Positions 9,623-18,629 of a DNA stretch of 64,000 nucleotides are shown piece by piece; position 1 is the first letter of the stretch; each line of letters opens with the position of its first letter. Made by a program: the position numbers and the translations under genes. The notes under the pieces were generated by a model, which did not search any database, was not told where the DNA came from, and saw only the letters and a list, made by a program, of their open reading frames with translations. The stretch lies in the NCBI RefSeq assembly GCF_019263745.1, contig NZ_CP077107.1, forward strand, positions 744,001 through 808,000. The letters are read 5' to 3'. The stretch is from Methanospirillum hungatei (lineage in GTDB: Archaea > Halobacteriota > Methanomicrobia > Methanomicrobiales > Methanospirillaceae).

Positions 9623-10612
9623 ATGCATCTGACCGGTTGGATTGAGCTGGAAGGTAAAAAATTATCACCAGAAGAATTAGAGCAGGTACTTGAGCGCAAT
9701 CCTTCTCTTGTTTCCCGGTTTAATGGTGAATTTTACCTGGAATATGGAACATGCTCTGCCCGGGATCAGTATGGAATTATCCCCGGTCCATGTCCGGCTG
9801 GGTCAATCATGTGTGATGGTAAAGCAGTTGGGACAGTCCATCCACCCTGCCAGAATCTCCCTCTGGCTGATGCAATTAGATCAGCTATTGAAATCAGGTC
9901 AGATACAGGAATTACTGCTCTATCCGGAGGGGTTGACTCAGCCCTTGTTGCTGCTGTAGCACAAAGACCATGCCTTGTTGTAGGAATGGAGGGGTGCCAT
10001 GATATCAGGCAGGCAACTGAAGTAGCAACGATACTTGACCTATCCCTCCACGTCCGAACCGTTACGCCACAAGATGTCGCAGATGCACTCCCGGTTGTCA
10101 TATCCCTTATTCATGATCCAAATCCGGTTGATGTTGCCATAGGAACGACGCTCTATTTTGTTGCAGAAACCGCACAAGACCTGGGGTATGAGCGTATACT
10201 TACCGGGCAGGGTGCAGACGAAGTCTTTGGTGGGTATGCCAGATATCTTGAAACTCCGCCTCACCTCCTTGATGAAGTATTCGCCCGTGATTTTGACTCA
10301 TTATCACGACAAGGCAAGCGGGATCAGGGTATTGCACGGTCAATGGGTGCCTACCTGTCAATGCCATACCTTGATATCAGGGTCGTATGCGCTGCACAGG
10401 CAATCCCCCCGACTGAACGGGTACAGGGTGGTGTCAGAAAAAAACCACTTCGTGAGGTCGCCAGCCTCTATATGCCTGAATCGTATGCATATTACGAGAA
10501 AAAAGCCATGCAGTACGGGACAGGGATCTGGAAAGAGATAAAACGGATTGCCCGGCAGAATGGTTATCACAGCTCTGTTTCAGATTTCATAACACATATC
10601 AGGAGGACATAA
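9623..10612 (+). CDS. Asparagine synthase-like ATP pyrophosphatase with a reduced N-terminus
   Basis: About 329 residues. The synthetase half carries the PP-loop SGGVDSA (residues 101-107), and GQGADEVFGGYARY and KKPLREVASLYMPE match AsnB. The N-terminal part is only about 95 residues and has no Cys at position 2, so the glutaminase domain is degenerate and glutamine hydrolysis is unlikely. The ATG at 9623 gives an MHLTGWIELEGKK start; a GTG at 9602 is possible. It is the first gene of a run that continues 7 bases later with gatC, which links it by position to asparagine or Asn-tRNA formation. It may be ammonia-dependent or act on another substrate. Confidence 0.75.
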   Translation: MHLTGWIELEGKKLSPEELEQVLERNPSLVSRFNGEFYLEYGTCSARDQYGIIPGPCPAGSIMCDGKAVGTVHPPCQNLPLADAIRSAIEIRSDTGITALSGGVDSALVAAVAQRPCLVVGMEGCHDIRQATEVATILDLSLHVRTVTPQDVADALPVVISLIHDPNPVDVAIGTTLYFVAETAQDLGYERILTGQGADEVFGGYARYLETPPHLLDEVFARDFDSLSRQGKRDQGIARSMGAYLSMPYLDIRVVCAAQAIPPTERVQGGVRKKPLREVASLYMPESYAYYEKKAMQYGTGIWKEIKRIARQNGYHSSVSDFITHIRRT

Positions 10613-10619
10613 AAGTACA

Positions 10620-10889
10620 ATGGTTACCGCAGAAGACGTCAGAAAAATAGCAAAACTCGCTGATGTCGGCATTGATGATTCAGAAATTTCAGAATTTACA
10701 TCTCAGTGCTCAGGCATCCTGGAATATTTTGCAGTTCTTGATACTCTTGACCAGAACCAGCCCTTCATTCGTGAACGATATAATATTCTTCGTGACGATG
10801 AAGTTCTTCCCTCCCTCACCCAGGAGGAATCCCTTCAGAATGCAGGTCAGACGGAAAAAGGATACTTTAAAGCTCCACGGGTGATGTAA
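10620..10889 (+). CDS. gatC: Asp/Glu-tRNA amidotransferase subunit C
   Basis: 89 residues with the usual GatC layout: an MVTAEDVRKIAKLADVGI start, a helical linker (FTSQCSGILEYFAVLDTLD) and a C-terminal DEVLPSLTQEESLQNA plus YFKAPRVM. GatC wraps around GatA and GatB and stabilises the transamidosome. The stop is one base before the gatA start, so the genes are coupled. In archaea GatCAB mainly converts Asp-tRNA(Asn) to Asn-tRNA(Asn). Confidence 0.92.
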   Translation: MVTAEDVRKIAKLADVGIDDSEISEFTSQCSGILEYFAVLDTLDQNQPFIRERYNILRDDEVLPSLTQEESLQNAGQTEKGYFKAPRVM

Positions 10890-10890
10890 C

Positions 10891-12186
10891 GTGAAGACCA
10901 TATCCTTTAAGCCGGATGATGCTGTTCATGCATTTATCACCACTATCCCGACGGTATCGTATGGCGATGGTCCGCTTTCCGGAGTTACCGTTGCAGTAAA
11001 AGACAATATCTCAACAAAAGGGATTGAAACGACATGTGCCTCAAAAATACTGAAGGGATATATCCCTCCCTATGATGCTCATGTGGTGACCCTTTTAAAA
11101 GATGCCGGAGCGGCAATTGTTGGAAAAACGAATATGGATGAGTTCGGGATGGGCACCACTACTGAAAATAGTGCCTTTGGTCCGACATTCAATCCTCTGG
11201 ACCATACCCGTGTTCCAGGTGGTTCCTCAGGGGGTTCTGCAGCTGCTGTTGCTGCACATCTTGTAGACTGTGCAATTGGTTCAGACACCGGAGGATCCAT
11301 CAGGTGTCCTGCAGCTTTTTGTGGCATAGTCGGTCTAAAGCCTACGTATGGCAGGGTGTCCAGGTTTGGACTTATCGCATATGCAAACTCTTTGGAACAG
11401 ATTGGTCCGATGGCTCGGGATGTAACAACTCTTTCAAAACTGTATGCTGTCATAGCCGGACATGACCCGCGTGATGCCACATCGGTAAACAAACCATATT
11501 CACATACCCCTTCATCAGACATGAATGGTCTGAAAATAGGAATGCCCGAAGAGTTTTTTGGAGAAGGAGTCAATCCAAAAGTTGCTGATGTTGTGAGAAC
11601 GGCAATAAAGACCCTGGAGTCTCTAGGTGCTGAAGCAGTGCCATGTACGATGCCTTCCATGAAATATGCTCTTTCAGCCTACTATGTTACCTGTACCAGT
11701 GAGGCATCCAGTAACCTTGCCAGGTTTGACGGGGTCAGGTATGGGCCGGCAATCGAGACACTGAAAAGTTGGCATGATGCCTACTCAGACCAGAGAAAAG
11801 ATGGATTTGGCAAAGAGGTCCGTCGCCGGATCATTCTGGGAACTTTCTCTCTTGCAGCCGGATATTATGGGAGATATTACCAGAAGGCACAGACAGCACG
11901 CCAGATGGTCAGGGATGATTTTGAGCGTATCTTCAGGGATGTTGATGTCATTGCAGGACCGACAATGCCAGACATTGCCTTCAAACTTGGTGAGAAGAGT
12001 GATCCACTGCAGATGTATCTTTCTGATATCCTCACCGTCCCGGCAAATCTTGCTGGCGTGCCGGCATTATCAGTCCCTTGTGGAACGGTTGATAATATGC
12101 CAGTCGGTCTTCAGTTGATTGGACGCTATTTCGAGGATGAGCGGATCATAGACACTGCATATGCTTTCGAGCAGGAGGTGTCATAA
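10891..12186 (+). CDS. gatA: Asp/Glu-tRNA amidotransferase subunit A
   Basis: 431 residues of the amidase-signature family. The Ser-cisSer-Lys triad is visible: Lys37 in VAVKDN, serine in PGGSSGGSA (about residues 112-113) and Ser136 in SDTGGSIRCPA. GatA releases ammonia from glutamine and passes it to GatB. The start is GTG at 10891, one base after gatC; the stop codon overlaps the gatB start (TAATG). Confidence 0.95.
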   Translation: MKTISFKPDDAVHAFITTIPTVSYGDGPLSGVTVAVKDNISTKGIETTCASKILKGYIPPYDAHVVTLLKDAGAAIVGKTNMDEFGMGTTTENSAFGPTFNPLDHTRVPGGSSGGSAAAVAAHLVDCAIGSDTGGSIRCPAAFCGIVGLKPTYGRVSRFGLIAYANSLEQIGPMARDVTTLSKLYAVIAGHDPRDATSVNKPYSHTPSSDMNGLKIGMPEEFFGEGVNPKVADVVRTAIKTLESLGAEAVPCTMPSMKYALSAYYVTCTSEASSNLARFDGVRYGPAIETLKSWHDAYSDQRKDGFGKEVRRRIILGTFSLAAGYYGRYYQKAQTARQMVRDDFERIFRDVDVIAGPTMPDIAFKLGEKSDPLQMYLSDILTVPANLAGVPALSVPCGTVDNMPVGLQLIGRYFEDERIIDTAYAFEQEVS

Positions 12187-13610
12187 TGGAAGAGCGGGAG
12201 ACGATCATCGGTCTGGAGATTCACTGTCAGTTGGACACGAAATCCAAGATGTTCTGCAGTTGTTCTACTGATTTTCGTGACAATGAACCGAACACTCATA
12301 CCTGTCCGGTCTGTCTGGGACTTCCTGGCAGTATGCCGATGGTAAACAAGCGAGCCATCGAATTTGCATTAAAGGTTGCAAAGGCATTAAACTGTACCAT
12401 CCGGGATGAATCTGAGTTCTCACGGAAAAATTACTTTTACCCTGATCTGAATAAAGCATACCAGATCACGCAGTATGATAAACCCCTTGCAGAGTGGGGA
12501 AAACTTCTCATCGATGGAGATGACGGGGAGAAAGAGATCCGTATCACCAGAATCCATCTCGAGGAGGATCCCGGCCGTTCAGTTCACATGGGTACCACTG
12601 ACCGGGGGAAATACACCCTTGTTGACTATAACCGAGCCGGAATTCCACTTATTGAGATTGTCACCGAACCAGATCTCCGGTCCCCGAAAGAGGCCAGAAA
12701 ATTCCTCAACAAACTTCGGGCAACCCTTGAATATCTGAACGTGTTTGACTCAGAAAAAGAAGGATCTCTTCGTGTAGATGCGAATATCTCATTAAAAGGG
12801 TCAGAACGGGTTGAGGTAAAAAATATCTCCTCATATAAGGGTGTTGAAAAGGCACTTACCTTTGAAGTGACCAGGCAGCGGAATGTTCTGCGACGTGGGC
12901 AAACCGTAGCCAGAGAGACCAGGCATTTTGTTGAAGCTCGAGGTGTTACGACTTCTTCACGGTCAAAAGAGGAAGAGAATGATTACCGGTACTTCCCTGA
13001 ACCTGATCTCCTCCCTCTCCGGGTAGCACCCTGGGTTGACACAATTGAGCTACCAGAACTTCCGGATGCACGGCGTGAACGCTTTATCGCCCAATACGGG
13101 GTATCTCCGGAACATGCAAAGACACTCACCGGAGGGCTGAAACTTGCAGAGTTCTATGAAGCTGTCGCATCTGAAGATCCAGCTCTTGCAGCGACCTGGA
13201 CAGCAGATTACCTGCTTGGAGAACTGAATTACCGTGACTTTTCTATCGACGCTATGCCTGCTGATCTCTTCAAGGAATTGCTGGCACTCATCAAGCATGA
13301 TACTATTACTGACAAATCAGCAGTTGAGATACTCAGGCTGATTCTTGATGCCGTCAAGGAAGGAAAGAAACCGGAACGCCCGCAGGAGATTGTGTCACGA
13401 CTTGGCCTTGCAAAGACCAGTGGCGATCAGGTAACTACGATGATACAGGAAGTAATTACTGAACAACCGGCAGCTGTTGCAGATTATTATGCTGGCAAGA
13501 TGCAGGCATTGAATTTCCTGGTCGGACAGGTTATGAAAAAATGTAGAGGACGTGCAGATCCCGGACACCTGAACACACTTCTAAAAGAAATACTCGATAA
13601 AAAGGTCTGA
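12186..13610 (+). CDS. gatB: Asp/Glu-tRNA amidotransferase subunit B
   Basis: 474 residues. The catalytic cradle begins with IGLEIHCQLDTKSKMF; zinc-type cysteines lie in CSCS and HTCPVCLGLPG; LVDYNRAGIPLIEIVTEPD and DANISL are the kinase-like ATP site; the C-terminal YqeY-like tail ends in QVMKKCRGRADP. GatB phosphorylates the misacylated tRNA and amidates it with ammonia from GatA. The ATG overlaps the gatA stop, so translation is coupled, and topA begins 4 bases after the stop. Confidence 0.96.
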   Translation: MEERETIIGLEIHCQLDTKSKMFCSCSTDFRDNEPNTHTCPVCLGLPGSMPMVNKRAIEFALKVAKALNCTIRDESEFSRKNYFYPDLNKAYQITQYDKPLAEWGKLLIDGDDGEKEIRITRIHLEEDPGRSVHMGTTDRGKYTLVDYNRAGIPLIEIVTEPDLRSPKEARKFLNKLRATLEYLNVFDSEKEGSLRVDANISLKGSERVEVKNISSYKGVEKALTFEVTRQRNVLRRGQTVARETRHFVEARGVTTSSRSKEEENDYRYFPEPDLLPLRVAPWVDTIELPELPDARRERFIAQYGVSPEHAKTLTGGLKLAEFYEAVASEDPALAATWTADYLLGELNYRDFSIDAMPADLFKELLALIKHDTITDKSAVEILRLILDAVKEGKKPERPQEIVSRLGLAKTSGDQVTTMIQEVITEQPAAVADYYAGKMQALNFLVGQVMKKCRGRADPGHLNTLLKEILDKKV

Positions 13611-13614
13611 TATC

Positions 13615-16410
13615 ATGCATCTGATTATTGCCGAAAAAAATATTGCCGCTAACCGGATTGCCCATATCCTTTCAGGGAAAGACAAAGTATCGGCAAAAAA
13701 AGAGGGAGGGGTGAATGTATACAATTTTGGCGACAAGACATCAATCGGACTTCGGGGGCATGTTGTTGAGGTTGATTTTGTCGAAGGGTATACCAACTGG
13801 CGGTCACAGGAACGACCTCCCCGGTCATTAATCGATGCAGGAACTATAAAGAGACCAACCGAACCCACCATTGTAAAGCTTATCCAGAAGATAGCCAAAA
13901 AGGCGAATCGGGTTACAATTGCCACTGATTTTGATACCGAAGGAGAACTTATCGGGAAAGAGGCCTATGAACTGGTCCGGGCAGTAAATCAAAAAGTTCC
14001 GATCGACCGGGCACGGTTCTCTGCGATAACCAAAGAAGAAATCAACCGTGCTTTTTCTGAACCGACTGATATTGATTTTGACCTTGCTGCTGCAGGAGAA
14101 GCACGGCAGGTTGTGGATCTCATCTGGGGAGCATCACTGACCAGGTTTATTAGTCTGGCAGCAAAGCGAGGCGGGGGGAACATTCTTTCAGTCGGTCGGG
14201 TTCAGTCTCCGACTCTGGCAATGATTGTTGACCGGGAACGTGAGATTGAGTCATTCATTCCTGAACCATACTGGGAGATCTCCCTGGTAACGGATAAAGA
14301 TGGCCAGCCTATCAACGCTCGACATGCTGCAGGCAGATTTACTGATAAAAAGGAAGCCGATGCAGCCTATGCCGGGACAAAAGATCCCCTGATCGTTACC
14401 GAAGTGAAAGAAGGGAAAAGGGTTGACCGGGCTCCGACACCTTTCGATACTACCCAGTTTATCGTCGCTGCGGCACGAATCGGATACTCTGCAGCAAATG
14501 CAATGCGTGTTGCTGAAGAACTGTATATGAACGGATTTATCTCATATCCGCGTACAGACAACACGATTTATCCACCCTCCTTAAACCTTGAAAGTATCCT
14601 GACAACCCTTGAAAAGACACAGTTTGCTCCTGATGTTGCATGGGTCAGGAAAAACAAACGTTCAAAGCCGACTGAGGGGAAAAAATCTTCAACTGACCAT
14701 CCGCCAATTCACCCGACTGGTGTTGCAACCCAGGAGCAGCTTGGTGAAAACTGGAAGTTATATGAGCTGGTTGTCAGAAGATTTCTCGCCACCCTGTCTC
14801 CGGATGCTGAATGGGCAACGATGCGTATTGGAATGGATGCATCAGGACAGAATTATATCTCAACCGGTTCACGACTGACTGAACCAGGATGGAGAACTGT
14901 TTACCCATACTCAGAGGCAAAAGATTCCATCCTTCCTGTAGTAAAAACCGGGGAGAAACTAAAGATCCAGGATCTGAATCTTGAAGAGAAACAGACCCAG
15001 CCCCCGCCGAGATATTCACAGAGTAAACTTATCCAGGTAATGGAAGAACTCGGCCTTGGGACCAAATCCACACGACATGAAGTTATCCAGAAACTCATCT
15101 CCAGAAAATACATCGAAGGCAACCCATTACGGCCAACCCTTGTGGGAAAGGCTGTAACCGATTCTCTTGAAGCACATGCCTCCACAATTACCAGGCCTGA
15201 CATGACCCAGAAACTTGAGCAGGCAATGGAGGCTATCAAGATTAAGGATAAATCCCGCGATGGCGTGGTGGATGATTCACGAAAGATGCTTCATCAGGTC
15301 TTTGACGAATTAGAACCGAATGAAGCGGTTATCGGCCAGGAGATCATGGGACAGACTGATGAAGAACTGACCATCGGCCCCTGTCCGGTATGTGGCAAAG
15401 ATCTTCGTATCCGTCGGAAAGGGGGTTCACAATTTATCGGATGCAATGGATATCCTGACTGTACCTGTAATATCTCGCTTCCTGGGACAATGTGGGGATC
15501 AGCTGTCAGAACAAAAAATGTCTGTGAGATCCATAACCTCTTTCATGTTAGTCTGATTGCAAAAGGAGCACGCCCCTGGGAGATGGGTTGTCCGCTTTGT
15601 CAGCTCATCGAACAACAAAAAGAGCATTATGCTAAAATGCCTTCTATGACCGGGGAACTTCAGCAAAAACTTCTTGATGCAAAGATCTTCTCCCTCTATG
15701 ATCTCTCAAAATTCGAGCAAGGTGATCTGGTTAAAAAACTTGGTATTACTAAGAAACTGGCAGAAATCATCATCAAAGAGGCAAATGAGGTTCTTGATCT
15801 GATCAGAAGACGATCAGAATGCAAAAAGTTCATGAAACAATTTGTCCCTCCAAAACGTGGCAGGAGTCATACCAAGGTCATGAACGGGTTTGCAGAATCC
15901 GGTATCAACTGTATCGGAGATATTGCTACCGCCACATTGGAATCTTTAAAAAAGACAGGGCTCTCTGATGAGGAAGCAAAAACACTCAAAGATGAGGCAA
16001 TATCCCTTATCGCAAAAAACCACCTGAGAGAGATTGGCATTCCCGCAGTCTCACTCAAACGGTACCAAGAGGCAGGATTTTTATCACCGGAAGAGATTGC
16101 TTCATCACATCCAGCATTTATCTCACTAAAAACTGGAATCTCAATTGAAACAGTAGGAAAGCATCTCTCCCTTATAACCCAGTCACTTGGAAAACCTGAC
16201 CCAGTAAAGATATCTAAGAAAGCCTTTGAGTCAGGAAAAGCAGAACTGATGAGTATCCCAGGGGTTGGACAATCAACCCTCGAACAACTGTATTCTGTGG
16301 GAATTTTTGATAAAAAATCATTAATAGGAGCAGATACAGCAAAAGCAGCGACAACCAGCGGATTATCAAAAGATCACCTGAAAAAGTTACAAGTTACTGC
16401 AAGGGCATAA
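13615..16410 (+). CDS. topA: DNA topoisomerase I (type IA) with long HhH C-terminus
   Basis: 931 residues. The N-terminal TOPRIM domain has IIAEKN and the D105/D107/E109 cluster in TDFDTEGE; the catalytic tyrosine is Y311 in FISYPRTDN; VQSPTLAMIVDRE and SYSAANAM-like segments complete the core. From about residue 589 comes a C4 zinc ribbon (CPVCGKDL ... CNGYPDCTC), then a second Cys group (CEIH ... CPLC). The last 260 residues hold several helix-hairpin-helix type segments (KLGITKKLAEIIIKE, KKTGLSDEEAKTLK, SIPGVGQSTLEQLYSVG). It relaxes negative supercoils. The gene follows gatB by 4 bases. Confidence 0.96.
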   Translation: MHLIIAEKNIAANRIAHILSGKDKVSAKKEGGVNVYNFGDKTSIGLRGHVVEVDFVEGYTNWRSQERPPRSLIDAGTIKRPTEPTIVKLIQKIAKKANRVTIATDFDTEGELIGKEAYELVRAVNQKVPIDRARFSAITKEEINRAFSEPTDIDFDLAAAGEARQVVDLIWGASLTRFISLAAKRGGGNILSVGRVQSPTLAMIVDREREIESFIPEPYWEISLVTDKDGQPINARHAAGRFTDKKEADAAYAGTKDPLIVTEVKEGKRVDRAPTPFDTTQFIVAAARIGYSAANAMRVAEELYMNGFISYPRTDNTIYPPSLNLESILTTLEKTQFAPDVAWVRKNKRSKPTEGKKSSTDHPPIHPTGVATQEQLGENWKLYELVVRRFLATLSPDAEWATMRIGMDASGQNYISTGSRLTEPGWRTVYPYSEAKDSILPVVKTGEKLKIQDLNLEEKQTQPPPRYSQSKLIQVMEELGLGTKSTRHEVIQKLISRKYIEGNPLRPTLVGKAVTDSLEAHASTITRPDMTQKLEQAMEAIKIKDKSRDGVVDDSRKMLHQVFDELEPNEAVIGQEIMGQTDEELTIGPCPVCGKDLRIRRKGGSQFIGCNGYPDCTCNISLPGTMWGSAVRTKNVCEIHNLFHVSLIAKGARPWEMGCPLCQLIEQQKEHYAKMPSMTGELQQKLLDAKIFSLYDLSKFEQGDLVKKLGITKKLAEIIIKEANEVLDLIRRRSECKKFMKQFVPPKRGRSHTKVMNGFAESGINCIGDIATATLESLKKTGLSDEEAKTLKDEAISLIAKNHLREIGIPAVSLKRYQEAGFLSPEEIASSHPAFISLKTGISIETVGKHLSLITQSLGKPDPVKISKKAFESGKAELMSIPGVGQSTLEQLYSVGIFDKKSLIGADTAKAATTSGLSKDHLKKLQVTARA

Positions 16411-16481
16411 TACCCTCATCTCCCGAACGTTTTTCAGTCAGAACTAATGAAGCTGTACAGCACTTTTGAGGACAGGCATAT

Positions 16482-17168
16482 ATGCATACAAAATGGAAGA
16501 CCTGGGCTCACGTTACCAAGCTTGACCCGGATAAACATCTCACCGAAGAGCAGATCGCAGAAATCGCAACAAGTGGGACAGATGCACTGATTCTTTCCGG
16601 TACACTCAATATCACCAAGGAAAATATGACTGAGCTGCGTGATCAGGTTAAGGAATATGGCCTTCCGCTTGTTGTTGAACCAGCAGGGCCTGAGTCTGTG
16701 GTTTTCCACGGAATTGACCTTTTGTACGTTGCAAGTGTAATGAACACATCAGATGCACGATGGATTGTCGGGAAACACCGCGACTGGGCGATGAATCCTG
16801 ACATTGTCTGGGACAAGGTCATCCCTGAAGCGTACATCGTGTTAAATCCCAATTCTGCTGTTGGAAAAGTGACAGGAGCAGACTGTGGAATTTCAGCTCA
16901 GGAAGTAGCAGCGTATGCCTCTGTTGCAGATCACTATTTCAAATTCCCGATTGTGTACATTGAATACAGTGGGATGTATGGAGATCCTGATGTGGTGTGC
17001 GAGGCTAGCAAAGCCATTGATCATGCCATCCTGTATTACGGAGGAGGCATCGATTCCGGTGCAAAAGCAGCGGAGATGGCCAAGTATGCTGACACTATTG
17101 TCGTTGGAAATGCAGTCTACGATAAGGGCGTAAAAACTCTTCTTGAGACCGTTCAGGCAGTTCAGTAA
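16482..17168 (+). CDS. Geranylgeranylglyceryl phosphate synthase
   Basis: 228 residues, TIM-barrel prenyltransferase of the PcrB/GGGPS family. It joins geranylgeranyl diphosphate to sn-glycerol-1-phosphate, the first committed step of archaeal ether lipids. Seen motifs: WKTWAHVTKLDPDK at the N-terminus, YIEYSGMYGDP, and the phosphate-binding YYGGGIDSG with TIVVGNAVYD at the end. TTGAGGAC lies upstream of the ATG. The 71-base gap after topA may hold its own promoter, but the direction and tight downstream spacing suggest the operon continues. Confidence 0.95.
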   Translation: MHTKWKTWAHVTKLDPDKHLTEEQIAEIATSGTDALILSGTLNITKENMTELRDQVKEYGLPLVVEPAGPESVVFHGIDLLYVASVMNTSDARWIVGKHRDWAMNPDIVWDKVIPEAYIVLNPNSAVGKVTGADCGISAQEVAAYASVADHYFKFPIVYIEYSGMYGDPDVVCEASKAIDHAILYYGGGIDSGAKAAEMAKYADTIVVGNAVYDKGVKTLLETVQAVQ

Positions 17169-17173
17169 TCATT

Positions 17174-17929
17174 ATGCCCCATATACGGATTGTCCTGGTC
17201 GAACCGCTATATGAGGGAAATGTTGGATTTGCTGCCAGGGTGATGAAGAATTTCGGTTTTACCGATATGGTTCTCATCAATCCCTGCACCATAGGAAATG
17301 AAGCAAAAATCCGGGCATCCCATGCTGATGATGTACTCCTGAATGCTACCACCATGACCCTTGATGAAGTTTTTGCCACATCACACCGCGTGGTTGCTAC
17401 GACCGGATCACTCTCCTATTCTGCTTGTCATCCGACGAGAATGCCATTTTATTCTCCAAAAGAACTCCGTCACCTGATTGGGGATCTTGAAGGCACGATT
17501 TCTATCTTATTTGGACGGGAAAACTGGGGACTGTCAAACGAAGAAGTCAGAAGGGCAGATATTATCTGTACCATTCCAACATCACCCATCTATCCGATTA
17601 TCAACCTCTCCCATGCGGTGGGTGTCATATGCTATGAACTGGCAAATCTGCCAAAAGCAGAAATCCCGCTTGCGACGGTAGAAGAGATGGATCATCTCTA
17701 CGATCATATTGATCAGTATCTCGATCTTGTCGACCACCCTGGGTTTAAGCGGGAATCAACGATGACCCTTATCAGACGGGTGCTTGGACGATGCAATCTG
17801 ACTTGGAGAGAATGCAGCACCATCCATGGACTTCTCAGGCGTTCTGAGTGGCACATTATTCCATCAGACAATGAAAACCTGGTCAGGTCTTCTGAAGATG
17901 AAGAACTGGAACATAATGATAAACTGTAA
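17174..17929 (+). CDS. TrmJ-like tRNA 2'-O-methyltransferase (SPOUT/TrmH family)
   Basis: 251 residues. The knotted SPOUT fold is shown by motif 1, [20 protein letters not shown], and motif 2/3, [15 protein letters not shown] followed by [14 protein letters not shown]. This matches TIGR00050/TrmJ enzymes that methylate the ribose of nucleotide 32 in the tRNA anticodon loop with SAM. The C-terminal extension after residue 165 is helical ([17 protein letters not shown]). It begins 5 bases after the GGGP synthase gene. Confidence 0.9.
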   Translation: MPHIRIVLVEPLYEGNVGFAARVMKNFGFTDMVLINPCTIGNEAKIRASHADDVLLNATTMTLDEVFATSHRVVATTGSLSYSACHPTRMPFYSPKELRHLIGDLEGTISILFGRENWGLSNEEVRRADIICTIPTSPIYPIINLSHAVGVICYELANLPKAEIPLATVEEMDHLYDHIDQYLDLVDHPGFKRESTMTLIRRVLGRCNLTWRECSTIHGLLRRSEWHIIPSDNENLVRSSEDEELEHNDKL

Positions 17930-17949
17930 TCCGAACAACAGATTGGTAC

Positions 17950-18507
17950 ATGATCCTTGTTGACTGGCAGATAACGGATCGGATAGAACGTGGGTATATA
18001 AGTATAGATCCTTACAATCCTGAGTTAATCCAGCCAAATTCTATAGATATCCGGCTCGGTAATCATTTTGTCTGGTATACACCGGGAGAGGAAATTATTG
18101 ATCCTTATACCCGGGATTCTGTGACCAGTGGGACTGAAGAGATGACCGCAGAAAGTATTGTTCTACACCCCGGTCAATTTGTCCTTGCCGAAACAATGGA
18201 GGCTATCCAACTTCCTGACAATATTGTGGCCAGTATCGAAGGAAAAAGCAGTATCGCCCGACTGGGTATTGAATTACACCAGACCGGGGGGTGGATTGAT
18301 GCAGGTTTTGCCGGATCTATTACCCTTGAGATGTGCAACGTAAATCAGCGCCCGGTCCGGATGCATGCTGGTATGCCAATCGGCCAACTGGTCTTTTATA
18401 CAACCGAGCGGGCATTGTGTCCATATAATACCAAAAAGGATGCAAAATACTTAAATCAGCGTCAGGCCACACTCTCCCGATACTACGAGAATAAGAAAAG
18501 AACCTGA
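17950..18507 (+). CDS. dcd: dCTP deaminase
   Basis: 185 residues of the dUTPase-like trimeric fold. The family core [20 protein letters not shown] and [14 protein letters not shown] contains the active-site Ser, Arg and Glu; IDIRLGNHF near residue 35 and [12 protein letters not shown] near the end are also typical. It converts dCTP to dUTP; some archaeal members also hydrolyse dUTP, which cannot be decided here. It is the last gene of the co-directional run, 20 bases after the methylase gene. Confidence 0.95.
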   Translation: MILVDWQITDRIERGYISIDPYNPELIQPNSIDIRLGNHFVWYTPGEEIIDPYTRDSVTSGTEEMTAESIVLHPGQFVLAETMEAIQLPDNIVASIEGKSSIARLGIELHQTGGWIDAGFAGSITLEMCNVNQRPVRMHAGMPIGQLVFYTTERALCPYNTKKDAKYLNQRQATLSRYYENKKRT

Positions 18508-18629
18508 ATACTTGATATTTTTCATAATTTTCTTCTTTCGGAAAAATTTCTCAGGATTGATGGTACCTACCTGGTTTTATACACAATAAACGTCAACATA
18601 TATGGATATTGTACGTGGAGACCTGATTC

